Assembly: GCA_029263395.1 (NCBI GenBank)
Contig: JAJCXO010000206.1
Span: forward strand, 1 to 64,000
Reading direction: 5' to 3'
DNA: 64,000 nt
Source of the DNA: Acidobacteriota bacterium
GTDB taxonomy: Bacteria > Acidobacteriota > Thermoanaerobaculia > Multivoradales > J023
Part shown: positions 1 through 7,272 of the stretch, in pieces
How positions within the stretch are numbered: position 1 is the first letter of the stretch
How the letters are laid out: each line of letters opens with the position of its first letter
Made by a program: the position numbers and the translations under genes
The notes under the pieces: model-generated
Told to the model about the DNA's origin: nothing
The model's database searches: none
The model's input: the letters and a program-made list of their open reading frames with translations, nothing else

Positions 1-53
1 CCCCCCGGCGATGGAGCCTGAGAACGGTCTAATTTCGACGCCGCGGAATTCAC
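1..53 (-). CDS. Possible 5' end of next gene in the M16 operon (partial)
   Basis: The TGA stop of the M16 peptidase at 50-52 overlaps a GTG codon at 51-53 read leftwards (GTGA). The frame from that GTG stays open to the window edge for about 17 codons. Paired M16 genes in tandem are common, so a second subunit is plausible. Nothing in these few residues identifies the product, so this is context only. Confidence 0.3.
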   Translation of the reverse strand, partial: MNSAASKLDRSQAPSPG

Positions 54-1408
54 GACCGAACTCCCGTACCGGCACTCACTTCACTCCTCGGTACCACGGT
101 CACCACCGCACGCTGATTGTTCTTCAAGTGTCGAGCGGCAAAAGCCTGAATATCTTCTGGGGTGAGGGAGCGATACCGCTCTACCTCCCTGATCATGCCG
201 TTCGGATCATCGAAGTAGGTAGTGAACATCGATAACAAATCAGCCCGTCGATCAAGGGTCTGGAGTTGGCTGTAGTAGTCGGTGAGACGCTGATTGAGAG
301 CCCGTTCGAAATGTGCTTCGGCCAACGGTTCCGCGGCTACCCTTTCGAAGTGCTCCGACAAAGCCGCTTCGAGCTCCTTGGGGTCAACTCCCGGTCGAGC
401 GGTCGAAATCACGGCGAAGGTTGCTGTCACCTCAGTCGGAAACACGTAACAACCGACATCTTGCGCCAGCTGCCGGCGATAGACGAGGTCTTCGTATAGG
501 ACGCTCGACTTGCCCTCGGCCAAGGCCGCTGACAGTAAATCCGCCGCATACCAACCCTCTTCGCCATAGGCAGGAGCGTTGTAACCCATATAAATACGTG
601 GCAACTGGACATCGTCACCTTGAACTTCCCGCCGCTCTTCCCGCAATCGGGCCACCGGCACCTCGAGGGTCGGAATCGGCTTGCCCGCGGGGATATCGCC
701 AAAGAAGTGCTCAACTCTGGACAGCGCGTGGTCGTAGTCGATATCACCTGCCAGAGTCAGTACAGCGTTCGACGGCACATAAAATGTGCCAAAAAAATCC
801 CGCACGTCGGTGAGCGTTGCCGCGGTGAGATCCTCGACATACCCAATCACCGGCCAACGGTAGGGATGGCCCTCCTCGTACAACAGCTCGTGAAGGCGTT
901 CGAAGGCACGGCCGTAGGGCTGATTGTCCATCTTCTGCCGACGCTCGTTGATCACCACCTCACGTTGGTTGTCCATTTTCTCCTGGGTGATCGCCGGGAG
1001 GAAAAAGCCCATCCGATCAGACTCCAACCACAAGCCGAGATCGAGATGATGACTCGGCAACACCTCGAAGTAATTGGTACGGTCATACCAGGTAGAACCG
1101 TTGGCGACCCCGCCAGCTTGTTGGATATACCGAAAGTGGTCATTGGTGCCGACATTCTCGCTGCCCTGAAACAGCAGATGCTCGAAGAGATGGGCGAATC
1201 CAGTGCGCCCAGGGCCTTCATTCTTCGAGCCGACGTGGTACCAGAGATTGACCGCAACCAACGGCAAGCTCGGATCGCGATGCAACACGACCTTCAAGCC
1301 GTTGGCAAGGCTGGTTCTCTGGAGATCGAAGCTGCCGTGCGACGCCTCTCGGACGTGCGACGCAGTAAGACGCTCGGCGGCATCTCGCGGAGTAGGTAAC
1401 GATGTCAT
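50..1408 (-). CDS. M16 family zinc metallopeptidase (insulinase/pitrilysin type)
   Basis: A 452-residue M16 peptidase, the usual length of a bacterial single-cassette member. The inverted zinc motif HxxEH is present as HLFEH near residue 72, and the downstream zinc-ligand glutamate lies in NERRQ. The C-terminal half matches the second, inactive M16 lobe. Such proteins cleave short peptides and often work as a pair encoded by two adjacent genes; here the stop overlaps a possible start of a second gene leaving the window. No signal peptide is evident, so a cytoplasmic location is inferred. It is divergent from lexA, with a 179-bp gap between them. Confidence 0.93.
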   Translation of the reverse strand: MTSLPTPRDAAERLTASHVREASHGSFDLQRTSLANGLKVVLHRDPSLPLVAVNLWYHVGSKNEGPGRTGFAHLFEHLLFQGSENVGTNDHFRYIQQAGGVANGSTWYDRTNYFEVLPSHHLDLGLWLESDRMGFFLPAITQEKMDNQREVVINERRQKMDNQPYGRAFERLHELLYEEGHPYRWPVIGYVEDLTAATLTDVRDFFGTFYVPSNAVLTLAGDIDYDHALSRVEHFFGDIPAGKPIPTLEVPVARLREERREVQGDDVQLPRIYMGYNAPAYGEEGWYAADLLSAALAEGKSSVLYEDLVYRRQLAQDVGCYVFPTEVTATFAVISTARPGVDPKELEAALSEHFERVAAEPLAEAHFERALNQRLTDYYSQLQTLDRRADLLSMFTTYFDDPNGMIREVERYRSLTPEDIQAFAARHLKNNQRAVVTVVPRSEVSAGTGVRS

Positions 1409-1533
1409 CTGGCGCTAGGGCCCTGTCTCAAGATGGCTAAATGGCGAAGGTGGGATCTCTTGGGAGTGCCGAAGGGAGCTGGCCCGCCGAACGAACGGAG
1501 AGATCGGCGAGTGTAGGAGTCTACGCCGGGAGT

Positions 1534-1554
1534 GTCAAGCAGAGAGCGCTTGAC
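1534..1554. promoter_or_regulatory. Candidate LexA operator (7-bp inverted repeat, 7-bp spacer)
   Basis: GTCAAGC at 1534-1540 and GCTTGAC at 1548-1554 are a perfect inverted repeat with 7 bp between the arms. The right arm covers most of the -35 hexamer of the lexA promoter. A dyad overlapping the promoter of a repressor gene is typical of autoregulation. It matches none of the classic LexA boxes (CTGT-N8-ACAG, GAAC-N4-GTTC, GTTC-N7-GTTC), so assigning it to LexA is inference. Confidence 0.55.
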
Positions 1555-1578
1555 TTACGCTCAATTGCCGCCTAAGAT
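1550..1578 (+). promoter_or_regulatory. Sigma-70 promoter of lexA
   Basis: TTGACT (1550-1555), a 17-bp spacer and TAAGAT (1573-1578) are close to consensus. The ATG of lexA is at 1588, only 9 bases after the -10 element. Transcription would therefore start at or next to the start codon. No Shine-Dalgarno sequence can fit, so the mRNA is probably leaderless. Confidence 0.75.
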
Positions 1579-1587
1579 ACGCTTGTC

Positions 1588-2235
1588 ATGATCAACAGTA
1601 CAGGCGGTCGACGCCAGCCCACCTACCTCACCGAACGACAGAAGACGATTCTGGAGTTCATCGCCGAGTACCAGCAACGCCATGGCATCTCGCCAACCCA
1701 TCGCGAGATCCGTGATGAATTCGGTTACTCATCCTTCGGCACGGTGTATAAGCATCTGAAGCTGCTGCAAGAGAAGGGTTATCTACACCGCGATTGGAAC
1801 CAGAAGCGTGGTCTCGAGCTGGTACGGGCGGTCCCTGGAGTCCAGGCTTCGACGGGCGCCGAGGTGCCATTTCTCGGCATGATCGCCGCCGGTCAACCGA
1901 TCGAGGCATTGCCGGGGCGGGAGCAGCTAGCAGTACCACACCATCTTTTCGGAGGGCAGTCGGCTGACCATTATGTGCTGCGCGTTTCCGGCGAGTCGAT
2001 GATCCAGGAAGGGATCTATGACGGTGACTTCGTCGTCGTCCTGAGACGCGAACGTGCCATGCCCGGTGAAATGGTTGTAGCGCTGGTCGGAGTCGAAGCG
2101 ACCCTCAAGCGTTATTACCCAGAGGGTGAAATGATACGGTTGCAACCGGCCAATCCAGACATGGAGCCGATTCGCGTACCGGCGACGGAAGTCCAAGTCC
2201 AAGGCGTCGTTGTGGGTTTGATGCGGAAATACTAG
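1588..2235 (+). CDS. lexA: SOS repressor LexA
   Basis: LexA is a 215-residue repressor with an N-terminal winged helix (residues about 12-75) and a C-terminal S24 autoprotease domain. The cleavage site is Ala101-Gly102 (MIAAGQP). The nucleophile Ser137 lies in SGESM and the general base Lys174 in ATLKRYY. On RecA-ssDNA stimulation it cuts itself and releases SOS promoters. The recognition helix region (SSFGTVYKHLKLL) differs from the E. coli protein, consistent with a different operator. The start follows a strong promoter by 9 bases, so translation is probably leaderless. The gene stands alone, ahead of an unrelated pilus ATPase gene. Confidence 0.97.
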   Translation: MINSTGGRRQPTYLTERQKTILEFIAEYQQRHGISPTHREIRDEFGYSSFGTVYKHLKLLQEKGYLHRDWNQKRGLELVRAVPGVQASTGAEVPFLGMIAAGQPIEALPGREQLAVPHHLFGGQSADHYVLRVSGESMIQEGIYDGDFVVVLRRERAMPGEMVVALVGVEATLKRYYPEGEMIRLQPANPDMEPIRVPATEVQVQGVVVGLMRKY

Positions 2236-2397
2236 GGCCTGAAGTAATTCAGCAGTATCTAGTTCTGAGCGAGCTCGGCGATGCGAGATGAGATGAACCC
2301 CCTCTATCTCCCTTCGCCCCTCTGCTAAACTCTCCAGCCTTGACGATGAACGACCTGGATTCGGGTCGTTCAAGCATGGTTCGGAGAAAAAGCGCGC

Positions 2398-3822
2398 ATG
2401 GATCTCGATCAGTTACTGACCATCATGACGAAGCAGGGGGCGTCGGATCTCCATATCAAGCCGACCCGCCCCCCACTGCTACGCTTGAACGGCAAACTTT
2501 TGCCGCTCAAGACCGACCCTCTGAGGCTCGAAGAAATCGGCGAGATGGTCGACAAGATCCTCACGCCGCCGCAGAAGCGCAAGCTGGAAGAGCAGATGTC
2601 GGTCGACCTCGGTTATGGCGTGCCTGGTGTTGCCCGGTTCCGTGGCAACATCTTTATGCAGCGTGGCAATCTTGCAGCTTGTTTTCGTCGCATTCCGTTT
2701 CAGATTCAAGCGATCGAAGAACTCGACCTGCCGCCCGTGCTGCTCGACTTCTGCAAAATGCCGATGGGACTGGTCCTCGTAACGGGACCCACCGGCAGTG
2801 GTAAGTCGACGACGCTGGCAGCGATCATCAAATACATAGCGGCCACCCGACCGGTGCACGTCATCACCATCGAAGATCCGATGGAATTCCTGTTCTCCGA
2901 CAACATGGCCTCGATCTCTCAACGCGAACTCGGCACCGATACAATCGGCTTCGGCGCCGCATTGACCAATGCGATGCGCCAGGATCCTGACGTCATCATG
3001 GTTGGAGAGATGCGCGACCCGGACACCATTGGTACGGTAATCACAGCGGCCGAGACCGGGCACCTGGTTTTCTCGACCCTGCACACCAATAGTGCCACCC
3101 AAACCATCGACCGGATTCTCGATTCCTTCCCGGTTGATCAGCAAGGGCAGGTCCGCGCTCAGCTCGCTCAAGTACTCAAGGCGGTGGTATCGATGAAACT
3201 CGTGGCTCGGCGAGATGGCAAGGGTCGTGTCGCGGCACTCGAGATCATGCGGAACTCGCCCAAGATCGCCAAGCTCATCGAGAAGGGGCAGACGTCCGAG
3301 CTACACGAAGAGCTCGAGTCATCGGTGGGTTATTACCGCATGCAAAGCATGAATCACTCGCTGTTGGCGCTTTTGGTGCACAACGAAATCAACTACAAAG
3401 AGGCGATGGAACAATCGCCGGATCCGGAAGATCTATCCCTCAAGCTACGGAAGATGTTCCCCAATCTGGAAACCCAAGGAGGCGAGATGTCGACTTCGGA
3501 CTTTGCCGAGATCCAGGAACTGCAACAGTTCCGGAAGCTCTACGAGGAGCAGGAGATCAAGATCCAGGAGCGCCTGGCGGAAAAGGACGAACAAATGTCC
3601 CATCTGCAAGGGACGATCGATGATCGCGACCGCGAGCTCCGCGAGTTCCACGACCGCACCGATGAAATGAAGCAAGAGGTCGAGCGCATGCGAGGCGAAT
3701 ACTCCCGTCTCCGCGATGAAGCGCAGCAAAAGATCGAGAAACTCACCAATCGAATCCGTGAGCTCAATCAGCGCTTGGCCGGCGGCGGTGCGGACCCCAA
3801 GAAATCAGGAATCTTCCGTTAG
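2398..3822 (+). CDS. pilT: PilT/PilU-type pilus retraction ATPase with coiled-coil tail
   Basis: Residues 1-355 are a standard PilT/PilU ATPase with Walker A GPTGSGKST at 130-138, the Asp box around ITIEDPMEF and the Walker B region DPDVIMVGEMRD. These hexamers power type IV pilus retraction at the inner membrane. Unlike ordinary PilT (about 345 residues) it continues for about 110 more, residues 363-470. That tail is highly charged and heptad-patterned, almost certainly a long coiled coil, and ends in a Gly-rich stretch. SD-like GGAG lies about 11 bases before the ATG. No other pilus gene is adjacent. PilU rather than PilT is possible. Confidence 0.92.
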   Translation: MDLDQLLTIMTKQGASDLHIKPTRPPLLRLNGKLLPLKTDPLRLEEIGEMVDKILTPPQKRKLEEQMSVDLGYGVPGVARFRGNIFMQRGNLAACFRRIPFQIQAIEELDLPPVLLDFCKMPMGLVLVTGPTGSGKSTTLAAIIKYIAATRPVHVITIEDPMEFLFSDNMASISQRELGTDTIGFGAALTNAMRQDPDVIMVGEMRDPDTIGTVITAAETGHLVFSTLHTNSATQTIDRILDSFPVDQQGQVRAQLAQVLKAVVSMKLVARRDGKGRVAALEIMRNSPKIAKLIEKGQTSELHEELESSVGYYRMQSMNHSLLALLVHNEINYKEAMEQSPDPEDLSLKLRKMFPNLETQGGEMSTSDFAEIQELQQFRKLYEEQEIKIQERLAEKDEQMSHLQGTIDDRDRELREFHDRTDEMKQEVERMRGEYSRLRDEAQQKIEKLTNRIRELNQRLAGGGADPKKSGIFR

Positions 3823-3859
3823 TCTGCAATTGGCTAGCGTGCCTCCTCGCAGCGACTCC

Positions 3860-3940
3860 ATGACTTTAAGCCGTGAAGATGTGCAGTGGATCGCCGCCTT
3901 GGCTTGGCTCGACTTGACGGCGGCAGAACGCTGGAATTGA
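3860..3940 (+). pseudogene. Remnant of gatC (N-terminal stub of amidotransferase subunit C)
   Basis: This 26-codon reading frame starts with ATG at 3860 and ends with TGA. Its product begins MTLSREDVQWIAALAWLDL, which reads like the first 20 residues of GatC (typically L-[ST]-R-x-[DE]-V-x-x-I-A-x-L-A-R-L-x-L). The rest of the protein (normally about 95 residues) is missing and no gatA or gatB follows. It sits in the 122-bp gap between the pilT-like gene and the amidase gene. I read it as a decayed or displaced gene end; a short chance match is the alternative. Confidence 0.5.
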
Positions 3941-3944
3941 CCGC

Positions 3945-5678
3945 ATGAGAATCCTCCAACCAACTGGACTCTCATCTCGACTGCTGGTTGTCCTGATGGG
4001 TTTGGCCCTGGCCTTCGGTCACAGCTTACCTTTGCGGGCAGCCACTTCACGAGCATCGGTTGGCAACGGTATCGTTGCTGCTTTGACTGATGATCAACAG
4101 ATCTTTCTCGAAGCACCACCGCTACGAGGCGAAGGATTACACGCCTATGCCCGACGGCTGACCAACAGCGGCGACGCCTCAAACGTCACCCGTCTCGATG
4201 GCAAGCGGCCGCGGAGGCTGCTGGCTGGTATTCGATATCGCGTCCCCTACGAAGCTTTGAGTAGTCGATACCAGCTCGCCGCTGTTCAGGCACTCTTTCC
4301 TGAAGACCGGAAACTCACTGTCGGCTGGCAGCACACCGTGAAAAGACCCGTGAGCTTATGGCAGCTCGCCGAGTGGCTGACCGGAGACGGAGCAAACTTC
4401 GTTGCAATCCGCGAACACAACAACCTCAGCGACGAAGTGCTCTCCTCTGGAAAGATCTTGATCATTCCGAGAGACCTGCTCTTGTCGCCATTCCGCGCCG
4501 CGTTGCCCGAGGCTTCGACTGCACACAATCTAGGCTATATCGAAGATGAGGCCGGAAGTTTCGCGGTGTATCGGCTAAAAAGGGGTGAGGCCTTGTATTC
4601 GGCGGTCGTGGTGCAATTCACCGGCGGCACCTTCGCCGACGATGTCAACGCCCTGGCAGCCGAGTTGGCTGACCTCAACGGTATCCGCGATGTCACCAAC
4701 ATGCCGGTTGGTCAGCGGGTTCGGATCCCCTTCGATCTGTTGCTTCCCGAGTTCCTGCCCACCACCCATCCGCGACGAGTGGAATACGAAAAAGATCGCT
4801 CAGAGCGTGAAAAGTACTCCAACACGGTCCAAGCCAAGAGCCTCGAGGGCATTACCGTCTTATTGGATGCTGGCCATGGAGGACAAGACCCGGGGACGAT
4901 CGTCAACGGTACCTGGGAGAGCGTTTACGTCTACGACATCACGCTACGGGTCAAGAAGCTGCTCCAAGATACGACGGCGGCCAAGGTCTTCACTACGACC
5001 CAGGACGGCTCGAACTTCGACATCCATGACGCCGACATCCTACCGCGTTCGCGCAGCCACTCGGTCCTGACCACACCACCTTACGCTATTGCAGACGCCA
5101 AAGTCGCCGCCAATCTTCGCTGGTACCTCGCCAATAGCCAGCATCGATCCGCGGTGGCACAATCCCGCAATGCCGCCAAGACGGTCTTCCTGTCGATACA
5201 CGCCGACTCACTGCCGCGATCACATCGCGGCGCGATGATCTACATTCCTGCTGCCAGCCTGACCCGCGGCCGCTACGGCAAAACCGGCACGGTTTACTCA
5301 TCACGGCGCGAAGTCAAACAAAAACCCACTGTCGAGTATAGCTGGCAGGAACGGACTCGATCGGAAGGTTTGTCACGTCAACTGGCTCAGAACCTTTTAC
5401 AGAGCTTGCAAAAACACAATCTCGCGATACATCGAGAAAAGCCGATTCGTGACCGGATCATTCGCTGCCGAGGATGCCGACCCTGGGTGCCCGCAGTCGT
5501 TCGCTATAACGCCGTGCCGCCCAAGCTTTTGTTGGAGGTTTGCAACCTCAACAACCCCGAAGATCGACGCTTGATTCGGACACGCAGATTTCGTCAGCGA
5601 ATGGCCGAAGCCATTGTCGACGGTATCCTCTCCTACTACGGACAAAGCAACAGCTCGACGCAGAAGGTTGCCCGCTAG
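3945..5678 (+). CDS. Exported N-acetylmuramoyl-L-alanine amidase (Amidase_3)
   Basis: This 577-residue exported amidase cleaves the lactyl-peptide bond of peptidoglycan. A signal peptide covers residues 1-33 (LLVVLMGLALAFG core, cut near LRAA). The middle carries LysM-like segments (for example around AVYRLKRGEALYS). The Amidase_3 domain begins near residue 300: zinc ligands in DAGHGG, a Glu in WESVYVYD and the His of SIHADS, with the catalytic Glu in LLEVCNLNNPED. An insertion of about 50 residues lies between the second and third zinc ligands. The ATG is 4 bases after the gatC-like stub. A hairpin at 5697-5732 probably ends the transcript. Confidence 0.93.
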   Translation: MRILQPTGLSSRLLVVLMGLALAFGHSLPLRAATSRASVGNGIVAALTDDQQIFLEAPPLRGEGLHAYARRLTNSGDASNVTRLDGKRPRRLLAGIRYRVPYEALSSRYQLAAVQALFPEDRKLTVGWQHTVKRPVSLWQLAEWLTGDGANFVAIREHNNLSDEVLSSGKILIIPRDLLLSPFRAALPEASTAHNLGYIEDEAGSFAVYRLKRGEALYSAVVVQFTGGTFADDVNALAAELADLNGIRDVTNMPVGQRVRIPFDLLLPEFLPTTHPRRVEYEKDRSEREKYSNTVQAKSLEGITVLLDAGHGGQDPGTIVNGTWESVYVYDITLRVKKLLQDTTAAKVFTTTQDGSNFDIHDADILPRSRSHSVLTTPPYAIADAKVAANLRWYLANSQHRSAVAQSRNAAKTVFLSIHADSLPRSHRGAMIYIPAASLTRGRYGKTGTVYSSRREVKQKPTVEYSWQERTRSEGLSRQLAQNLLQSLQKHNLAIHREKPIRDRIIRCRGCRPWVPAVVRYNAVPPKLLLEVCNLNNPEDRRLIRTRRFRQRMAEAIVDGILSYYGQSNSSTQKVAR

Positions 5679-5696
5679 GCACCTTACACAATCCAA

Positions 5697-5732
5697 GTAG
5701 GGTCGGAGCTTTCTGTACCCTCCGAACCCTAC
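5697..5732 (+). terminator. Hairpin downstream of the amidase gene
   Basis: The arm GTAGGGTCGGAG pairs with CTCCGAACCCTAC with one bulged base across an 11-nt loop. No U-tract follows. The position just after the stop suggests a transcript end, but it is not a canonical intrinsic terminator. Confidence 0.5.
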
Positions 5733-5883
5733 CGTCTCAATCAAGGGTAGAGTCTTGAGGATTGGGCAGAGTCTCAAATTTGGATAGAGTTGGAACCGAA
5801 ACATGTTGCAAAGGGTCTAATTGATTCGAGCCACTTACTAGCCGGGGTGGCGACAACCAAAAACCACCGATCCGGAGGATCTT

Positions 5884-6480
5884 TTGGCGGCGATTATGGC
5901 GGCAACCTCAGCGGCAACATCATTGAGTTCAAATCCCGACCTCGACCTGGCCACGCGGCATCGTTACGGCGATCCAAAGGCTTTTGAGGAAGTCTACAGC
6001 CGCTACGCACAGATGATCTTCAATCTCGCCTATCGAATGTCGGGAAAACCCGAAGAGGCAGAGGACTTGACCCAGGAGATCTTCCTTCGCATCCACCGCC
6101 ATTTGGCCCGATTCAACGGCCGTTCCGCCCTAAAGACATGGGTCTACCGAGTCACCCTGAATCACTGCCGTAGCAAGCTAGGGCGACGTCACTATCCAAC
6201 CCAACCCCTCGCTGATGAGAATGACGGTGAAGGCGTCAATCTGGTTGACGAGAGTCGAGACCCCGAAGACCTCGCCCTCGCTCGGGACGCCAGCCGCCAG
6301 ATCAGTTTGGCGTTGCGACAGGTCAAACCGGTTTTTCGCGAGGCAGTCGTCCTGCGTGATCTCCAAGGGTTGAGCTACGATGAAATCGCCGAGATCCTAG
6401 AAGTGCGGGTTGGTACGGTACGATCCCGTATCGCCCGCGGCCGTGACCGCCTCCGGGTCGTTCTGGAGAAATCCTCATGA
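5884..6480 (+). CDS. ECF RNA polymerase sigma factor (RpoE-like)
   Basis: This 198-residue ECF sigma factor has region 2 (FEEVYSRYAQMIFNLAYRMSGKPEEAEDLTQEIFLRIHRHL, residues about 34-75) and region 4 (residues about 135-190, with YDEIAEILEVRVGTVRSRIARGRDRL). GGAGG at 5874-5878 is 5 bases before the TTG at 5884 and 17 before the ATG at 5896, so I prefer TTG. The stop overlaps the next gene by ATGA, so it is co-translated with its likely anti-sigma factor. Its targets cannot be read from the window. Confidence 0.95.
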   Translation: MAAIMAATSAATSLSSNPDLDLATRHRYGDPKAFEEVYSRYAQMIFNLAYRMSGKPEEAEDLTQEIFLRIHRHLARFNGRSALKTWVYRVTLNHCRSKLGRRHYPTQPLADENDGEGVNLVDESRDPEDLALARDASRQISLALRQVKPVFREAVVLRDLQGLSYDEIAEILEVRVGTVRSRIARGRDRLRVVLEKSS

Positions 6481-7124
6481 CCTCCCACGCATCGGCAGAA
6501 ATGCTCTCCGCCTATCTCGACCAACAACTCGTGGCGCGAGAGGCTCGCGAACTCGAGGAACATCTCGAGACATGTTCGCAATGCCACGTTCGCCTCGAAG
6601 GCCTTCGTAAGGTTATCGACAACCTGCGCAGTATCCATGAGCTGTCTCCACCCTCGACGCTGCAACAGGCCGTGGTGCGGCGGATCGCCTTGACCGACGA
6701 ACCGCCCGGATTGCTCGACCGCTTCGAGCAAGGGCTATCACTCCTCAATCGGCAGAATCCGATTCTTGCCATGTTCGGGGTGGTGATCGCCCTGGTGCTT
6801 TTCATCTACTTGTTTTCCTACAACCTGAAACTGCACGAGAATCAGAACAGCACCATTCCGGTAATTTTTCAAGATCCCCCGGCCGCCATCGCCGACATCG
6901 CTGCTGGCACCCGACTAGTGGTCGCTGACCGTTCATTGGTCTGGAGTGCCGAGGGTTATTGGCTCGAAGAGGGCATTGATGTGGGAGCGGTCAGCCACAG
7001 CCTCGAGATCGACTCTAGTGCTGGCAGTGAGCTGTTGGCTGCCCACCCCAAGCTTGCCGAAGTGGCGGCGCTCGGCAGAGCTGCGGTGATCAACATCGAA
7101 GGCGATGTTATCCGCCTAGAGTGA
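6477..7124 (+). CDS. Zinc-finger anti-sigma factor, membrane anchored
   Basis: A 215-residue protein whose N-terminus carries the anti-sigma zinc finger HxxxCxxC (HLETCSQC, residues about 29-36). A membrane segment follows near residues 97-116 (ILAMFGVVIALVLFIYLF), then a roughly 100-residue periplasmic domain. It overlaps the upstream sigma gene by 4 bp, the arrangement of cognate sigma/anti-sigma pairs. It should hold the sigma factor at the inner membrane until an envelope signal triggers release. The periplasmic sensor part (about 120-215) resembles no family I can name. Confidence 0.92.
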   Translation: MTSHASAEMLSAYLDQQLVAREARELEEHLETCSQCHVRLEGLRKVIDNLRSIHELSPPSTLQQAVVRRIALTDEPPGLLDRFEQGLSLLNRQNPILAMFGVVIALVLFIYLFSYNLKLHENQNSTIPVIFQDPPAAIADIAAGTRLVVADRSLVWSAEGYWLEEGIDVGAVSHSLEIDSSAGSELLAAHPKLAEVAALGRAAVINIEGDVIRLE

Positions 7125-7153
7125 TCGCCTGACAGGCCACGCTAGAAACCCAC

Positions 7154-7270
7154 GGACCGGTCCTTTACGACCAGACCGGGTTAATCGATTTATCACTACA
7201 CGGCCTCAGGTGTGGTAGAACTCGCTGACGCCAATCCAAGGCAGCGAAGAACACCTGAGAGGACCGGTCC
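7154..7270 (+). promoter_or_regulatory. Structured leader of the phosphorylase gene
   Basis: Two copies of the 10-bp palindrome GGACCGGTCC lie at 7154-7163 and 7261-7270, the second immediately before the ATG at 7273. Between them CTCAGGTGT (7205-7213) pairs perfectly with ACACCTGAG (7251-7259). The right arm runs into the SD-like GAGAGGA at 7257-7263, so the hairpin would mask the ribosome binding site. Either an RNA switch or a repeated operator is possible. The first palindrome could also serve as the terminator of the anti-sigma gene. Confidence 0.45.
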
Positions 7271-7272
7271 AG

